A DNA stretch of 9,949 bases, from NCBI GenBank assembly GCA_026388345.1, contig JAPLJY010000115.1, forward strand, positions 1 through 9,949, in the 5' to 3' direction. Below, piece after piece: positions 6,754 to 9,949 of the stretch. Position 1 is the first letter of the stretch; each line of letters opens with the position of its first letter. The stretch comes from Deltaproteobacteria bacterium (GTDB taxonomy: Bacteria > Desulfobacterota > Syntrophia > Syntrophales > UBA5619). The notes beneath the pieces were generated by a model. That model did not search any database. It had not been told where the DNA came from and saw only the letters and a program-made list of their open reading frames with translations. Position numbers and translations under genes: made by a program.

Positions 6754-6782
6754 TTGACAAGTGAGATCGTCTATCTTATACT
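6754..6782 (+). promoter_or_regulatory. Near-consensus sigma-70 promoter, antisense to the small lipoprotein gene
   Basis: A perfect TTGACA (6754-6759) lies 17 bases from TATACT (6777-6782, 5/6). This is the best promoter match in the window. A transcript from about 6789 would cross the small lipoprotein gene in antisense and could reach the caspase gene at 7067 as a leader of about 280 bases. A weak GAGC...GCTC stem followed by five T (6875-6899) could end it early as a small RNA. Confidence 0.6.
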
Positions 6783-6830
6783 ACGACCGTCAAAAAGGAA
6801 ATCCTTGTCAGTCAACAGCTTTGGGGCCGG

Positions 6831-6998
6831 TCACTTCGACGGAGCAGTGCTTTCTGAGGGAACAACCTCTTCCTGAGCCTGACGCGGTATGCTCTTTTTC
6901 CCTCCTGAGCCCCTTTTATCAGTTTCAGTTGTTGCACAAGCGACAAGAAAGGAACCGATCATGAGACAGAATATAACCCATGCAAAAAAGCGTTTCAT
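6831..6998 (-). CDS. Small lipoprotein, divergent from the caspase gene
   Basis: Encodes a 55-residue protein I cannot assign to a family. The N-terminus is a textbook lipoprotein signal: MKR, then a hydrophobic segment (4-19), and the lipobox LVAC ending at Cys21. The mature part would be only about 35 residues, hydrophilic and probably disordered (CATTETDKRG, then a GGKK stretch, then an acidic and Pro/Ser-rich tail). Ala at the position after Cys is compatible with outer-membrane sorting by the E. coli rule. ATG 6998 is chosen because GGGAGG lies 5 bases upstream; an ATG 18 bases further upstream has no such site. It is divergent from the WD40-caspase lipoprotein with 68 bases between the starts, which suggests shared control and perhaps a shared job. 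Basic sites such as KR and KK are the kind metacaspase-type enzymes cut, but a substrate relation is conjecture. Confidence 0.75.
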   Translation of the reverse strand: MKRFFAWVIFCLMIGSFLVACATTETDKRGSGGKKSIPRQAQEEVVPSESTAPSK

Positions 6999-7028
6999 AA
7001 AAACCTCCCATGGCATTTGTATGGCTTT

Positions 7029-7056
7029 ATGATATATAATTGTTAAAAAATTACAA
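7029..7056 (-). promoter_or_regulatory. Divergent promoter region between the two lipoprotein genes
   Basis: Minus strand: TTGTAA (7056-7051, 4/6) and TATCAT (7034-7029, 5/6) with 16 bases between, suited to the small lipoprotein gene. Plus strand: a perfect TATAAT at 7035-7040, directly abutting the other -10, suited to the caspase gene, though no clear -35 is placed for it. The two promoters would overlap, so polymerase binding at one would hinder the other. Confidence 0.42.
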
Positions 7057-7066
7057 GGTAAAAAGT

Positions 7067-9580
7067 GTGAAGAAATCAGCCGAATTGATTTTGTTGTCTT
7101 TGATTCTTATCTCCTGCGGGCGTTTGGAGCCCTATACGGTCCCTCAAGTCTATCTGAACAACGGGGATCTGAAAATGGATATCCAGACGGAGGTGAGCGC
7201 CGTGTCCGCGCTTGCTGTCTCGCCGGACGGCCGCTATCTGCTGACAGTGGACAACGGCGGGACCTTGACCGCCAGCGACTTCGGCGTGGTCCGGATGTGG
7301 GACCTCGTCGAAGGGCGCCAGGTCTTCAAGAAGGCAAACACGCTGAAACTGGCCAGTGCGGTGGCGATCTCGCCGGACGGCCGGTATGCGGTGACCGGCG
7401 GCGAGACGAGGCCCTTTCTGAGCAACAGAGGCGTGAGGAAGGAGATGGAGCAGGAGCAGTACGCACTGAACGTCTGGGACTTGACGACGGGGACGATCGT
7501 TCAGACATTCGCCGGCTTCAAGGGGCCGAATCGGTTGGTTTATGACATCAAGTTCTCCCGCGACGGCCGGTACTTCCTTGCCAAGAGTGTCAGCGAGATC
7601 TATGTGTTCGACACGGCAAGCTGGAGGGCCATCAGGAAATTCCCCGGCAGTCGTTTTGGCGGGGGCGCCGATTTCTCGCCGGACGGCAAAAGAATCCTGA
7701 CCTCGGACAGCGGCGGCCTGTTCCATCTCTGGGAGATCGCGACGTCGAAGAAGATCTGGACCATTCAGGCGCACAAATCGGGCATCATGGGGCTCGAGTC
7801 GACTGCGATCGCCTTCACCCCGGACGGCAAGTCCGTTCTGACCGGTTCCGGATTTGATGGGACGGTCCGCTTGTGGGATGCGGCAAACGGCAAGCTCTTG
7901 AGGGAATTTGCGGGCTACAAGGTCGCCCAGTATGGCGTCTCCGGCGTGAACGGCCTAGCCCTTTCCCCGGACGGAACGCAGTTCATGGTCCTCGCCCAGC
8001 CCCTGAAAATCGTGGAGGTGAAAACGGGAAAAGAGGTGACCGACCTTTCCGCTGCCTGGAAGGGACAGCAGGCCGTCTATTCCGGGAATGCCCTTTCCGG
8101 AGCGTTTCACCCCGACGGCAAGCGGGTCCTGCTCAACCTGAGCGATTCCGCGGTCCGGATGTACGATGCCGCCACCGGCGAGGAGACGGCCATGTTCGTC
8201 GGCTTTGCCGACGGCGAATGGCTGGTCATCACCAAGGAAGGCTATTACAACGCTTCCGAGAAAGGCGCCCAATACCTGAGCGTGGTTGTCGGGAACCAGG
8301 GATACGGCGTGGATAAATTCTATGATGTCTTCTACAGACCCGATATTGTGGCAGTCAAGCTCCAGGGAGAAGACATCAGCGGGCTGGCGACCGTCAGCAT
8401 GACCGATGCCATCAAGAGCCCCCCACCCCTTGTCGATCTCACCTATCAGGGCGATGCGGGCCGGTCCAAGGCCAGGATCTGTTATCAGGTAAAAAGCACC
8501 GGGGGCGGCATAGGCGAGGTCCGTTTGTTCCACAATGGGAAACTCATCCAGTCGGACGGGTATTACCGTGAGGCAGCAAAATCATCATTGGAACAAACCC
8601 AACTGGCCTCTCTGAACAGCAAGGCCATCTATGACGACATGAGGAGCGTGACCATCAAGGACAAAGCTCAGTCGGTCCCCGCGACCATCAAACCCAAGGG
8701 GGAAACATTCGCAGACTGCGGAGAGATCGACCCCGTTGCCGGTGAAAATGAAGTGAGTGTAGCCGCCTTCAACGCGGGCAACACGATCCAGAGCTCCCTG
8801 AAAACCGTTCATTTCAACTCTGGAGTCAAGTTCGATGATCCTCACCTCTATATCCTTTCGATCGGCATAGACCGGTACCGGGACGAGAATATCAATCTCA
8901 AATACGCCGCAAAAGACGCTCAAGATCTGGAGGAGAAGATCAAGACGCAGTCCGCCACCCTGTATAAACCGCAGAATATCCACTACTCACGTCTGACGGA
9001 CGGGGAAGCGACGAAGGCCAGTATCATCGGAAAGATCGACGATCTGGCGCGGGTCATAAAACCCGGCGACAGCTTTATTCTCTTTGTGGCCGGTCATGGC
9101 GTGCTGTTGCAGAACCAGTATTACGTGCTCACCCATGACTTCAACGGGCAGGTGAGCGATATGAACGTCATCAGCTCGAACGAGATCGTGGAGATGTCCA
9201 AGAAAATAAAATCCCTGAGCCAACTGCTCATCTTCGATACCTGCCATGCCGGCGGCGTCGATTACATCATCAGCGGGCTGTACGATGCCAGGATGTCGGT
9301 GCTGGCGAAGAAGATGGGGCTGCACATCTACGCATCGGCAAATGACAAACAGGCAGCGATGGACGGCTATCAAGGCAATGGACTGTTCACGCATGTACTG
9401 CTGGATGGATTGAACAACAATAGAGAAGCTGACAGGAATAAAGACGGGGAGGTAACCGTGGTCGGCCTGGGCGAATACTCAAAGAAGATGACCGCAAGCA
9501 TCTCCAGGGAAATCGGCCACAGCCAGACGCCGCTGATCATCAACTTCGGGAAAGACAGCGCCCTCTACAAGCTAAAGTAG
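7067..9580 (+). CDS. Caspase-like (peptidase C14) lipoprotein with WD40-like propeller
   Basis: An 837-residue exported protein. It begins with a lipoprotein signal peptide, MKKSAELILLSLILISC, with lipidated Cys17 followed by Gly. Seven WD40-like repeats follow (SPDGR/K-type turns near residues 52, 102, 164, 204, 251, 300 and 348, most closing with W/Y/FD), enough for a seven-bladed propeller at about 45-385. A linker (390-590) includes a WLVITKEGYYNASEKG stretch and an Ig-like part. The C14 domain (590-837) has LYILSIGIDRYRD, the catalytic His677 in FVAGHG and Cys726 in FDTCHAGG. Asp two residues before the Cys is the metacaspase/orthocaspase pattern linked to basic P1 specificity. GTG 7067 has AAGG 8 bases upstream; a TTG at 7040 lies in the promoter -10. 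The propeller probably senses a partner that controls the protease in the cell envelope. Confidence 0.93.
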   Translation: MKKSAELILLSLILISCGRLEPYTVPQVYLNNGDLKMDIQTEVSAVSALAVSPDGRYLLTVDNGGTLTASDFGVVRMWDLVEGRQVFKKANTLKLASAVAISPDGRYAVTGGETRPFLSNRGVRKEMEQEQYALNVWDLTTGTIVQTFAGFKGPNRLVYDIKFSRDGRYFLAKSVSEIYVFDTASWRAIRKFPGSRFGGGADFSPDGKRILTSDSGGLFHLWEIATSKKIWTIQAHKSGIMGLESTAIAFTPDGKSVLTGSGFDGTVRLWDAANGKLLREFAGYKVAQYGVSGVNGLALSPDGTQFMVLAQPLKIVEVKTGKEVTDLSAAWKGQQAVYSGNALSGAFHPDGKRVLLNLSDSAVRMYDAATGEETAMFVGFADGEWLVITKEGYYNASEKGAQYLSVVVGNQGYGVDKFYDVFYRPDIVAVKLQGEDISGLATVSMTDAIKSPPPLVDLTYQGDAGRSKARICYQVKSTGGGIGEVRLFHNGKLIQSDGYYREAAKSSLEQTQLASLNSKAIYDDMRSVTIKDKAQSVPATIKPKGETFADCGEIDPVAGENEVSVAAFNAGNTIQSSLKTVHFNSGVKFDDPHLYILSIGIDRYRDENINLKYAAKDAQDLEEKIKTQSATLYKPQNIHYSRLTDGEATKASIIGKIDDLARVIKPGDSFILFVAGHGVLLQNQYYVLTHDFNGQVSDMNVISSNEIVEMSKKIKSLSQLLIFDTCHAGGVDYIISGLYDARMSVLAKKMGLHIYASANDKQAAMDGYQGNGLFTHVLLDGLNNNREADRNKDGEVTVVGLGEYSKKMTASISREIGHSQTPLIINFGKDSALYKLK

Positions 9581-9949
9581 AAAAAACTATCATGCATCAT
9601 TTCAATCCGTAATCCTTAACTCTTTTTATGCTGGCGCGCTGAAGAGTTGTAGGTGCACACGATAGCCGCACGAGTTTTTTCGGCCGAAGCTTTCCGGTTG
9701 AACTCTGCTACGAAATCAGATCGACCTCCCTCCTTGACTTCAATAAACTATACGTAACATAATCTGATTTTCTTATTGATGTTGATATGTTACATTGTGT
9801 TTACTCTACCCATAAATTCATGCATCCGTCAAGTTGATTTTAGATGGCACCGTTACCAGCTCAACCACAAGGAGTTATCCATAGCGGCCACCGCAGCTTT
9901 TTCACGGAGCAGGGCGGGGGTGGCTGTGGGTAACTCCGCCTAACCAGAT
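9581..9949. other. Gene-free tail with interleaved inverted repeats
   Basis: No coding region is supported. AACTCTT (9618-9624) and AAGAGTT (9642-9648) form a 7-bp stem after the caspase stop but lack a T-run. AAATCAGAT (9713-9721) pairs with ATCTGATTT (9762-9770), and GTAACATA (9754-9761) with TATGTTAC (9786-9793); the two pairs interleave as in a pseudoknot. Base composition drops to AT-rich at 9740-9840 and then becomes GC-rich at the right edge. Confidence 0.5.
9871..9937. repeat. Long inverted repeat at right edge, possible mobile-element border
   Basis: GGAGTTATCCATAGC (9871-9885) pairs with GCTGTGGGTAACTCC (9923-9937) over 15 positions, 13 Watson-Crick and two G-U if read as RNA. The pairing can continue with CCACC/GGTGG inside. 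Transition-only differences suggest selection on a folded form. The arms contain near matches to the DnaA box TTATNCACA (TTATCCATA; TTACCCACA on the other strand). No transposase is visible; one could lie just outside the window. Confidence 0.55.

Noticed and set aside
6532..6876. Plus-strand frame of 114 codons in the same gap
   Set aside because: No recognisable domain; it overlaps repeat R4, the strong promoter and the end of the small lipoprotein gene on the other strand.
7040..7066. TTG at 7040 as start of the caspase lipoprotein
   Set aside because: The codon overlaps a perfect TATAAT, has no ribosome site, and would put nine residues before a normal signal peptide that starts at GTG 7067.
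9873..9935. Replication origin suggested by DnaA-box-like sequences
   Set aside because: Both are imperfect boxes that are simply the two arms of one inverted repeat, and neither dnaA nor dnaN nor a cluster of boxes is nearby.

Overview
The window looks like chromosome from a bacterium with moderately high GC. A hisS-aspS pair with a non-discriminating-type AspRS, an orphan ParB-like protein, a fragment of an anaerobic-type HpaB/4-hydroxybutyryl-CoA dehydratase family gene and a WD40-caspase lipoprotein together suggest Desulfobacterota (former Deltaproteobacteria, possibly Syntrophia-like). That placement is inference; no rRNA or marker fixes it.

Positions 1-2672 (minus strand) hold a translation operon: hisS followed 5 bases later by aspS, which runs off the left edge. 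A gap of about 280 bases with divergent promoter candidates separates it from a plus-strand ParB/Spo0J-like gene (2952-3737). No parA partner is visible. A perfect 26-bp palindrome lies just after its stop.

Positions 3738-6830 look like an accessory segment of small, unrelated genes: a DUF1330 protein, a RidA-family deaminase, a truncated remnant of an HpaB-family gene, and a sugar-nucleotide epimerase/dehydratase of the extended SDR family. Four copies of one intergenic repeat of about 60-65 bp are spread through it in the same orientation. Two of them sit 13 and 19 bases after stop codons, giving a repeat-gene-repeat-gene layout that recalls gene cassettes, although no integrase is present and the core sites do not fit attC well.

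Positions 6831-9580 hold two divergent lipoprotein genes that share a compact promoter region of 68 bases. One encodes a 55-residue lipoprotein (minus strand). The other encodes an 837-residue lipoprotein with a seven-repeat WD40-like propeller and a C-terminal caspase-like (C14) protease with an intact His/Cys dyad. This pair is the most attractive functional unit in the window. A near-consensus sigma-70 promoter points across the small gene, antisense to it.

The last 369 bases have no recognisable gene. They contain interleaved inverted repeats and, at the right edge, a long hairpin-forming inverted repeat that may be the border of a mobile element lying outside the window.
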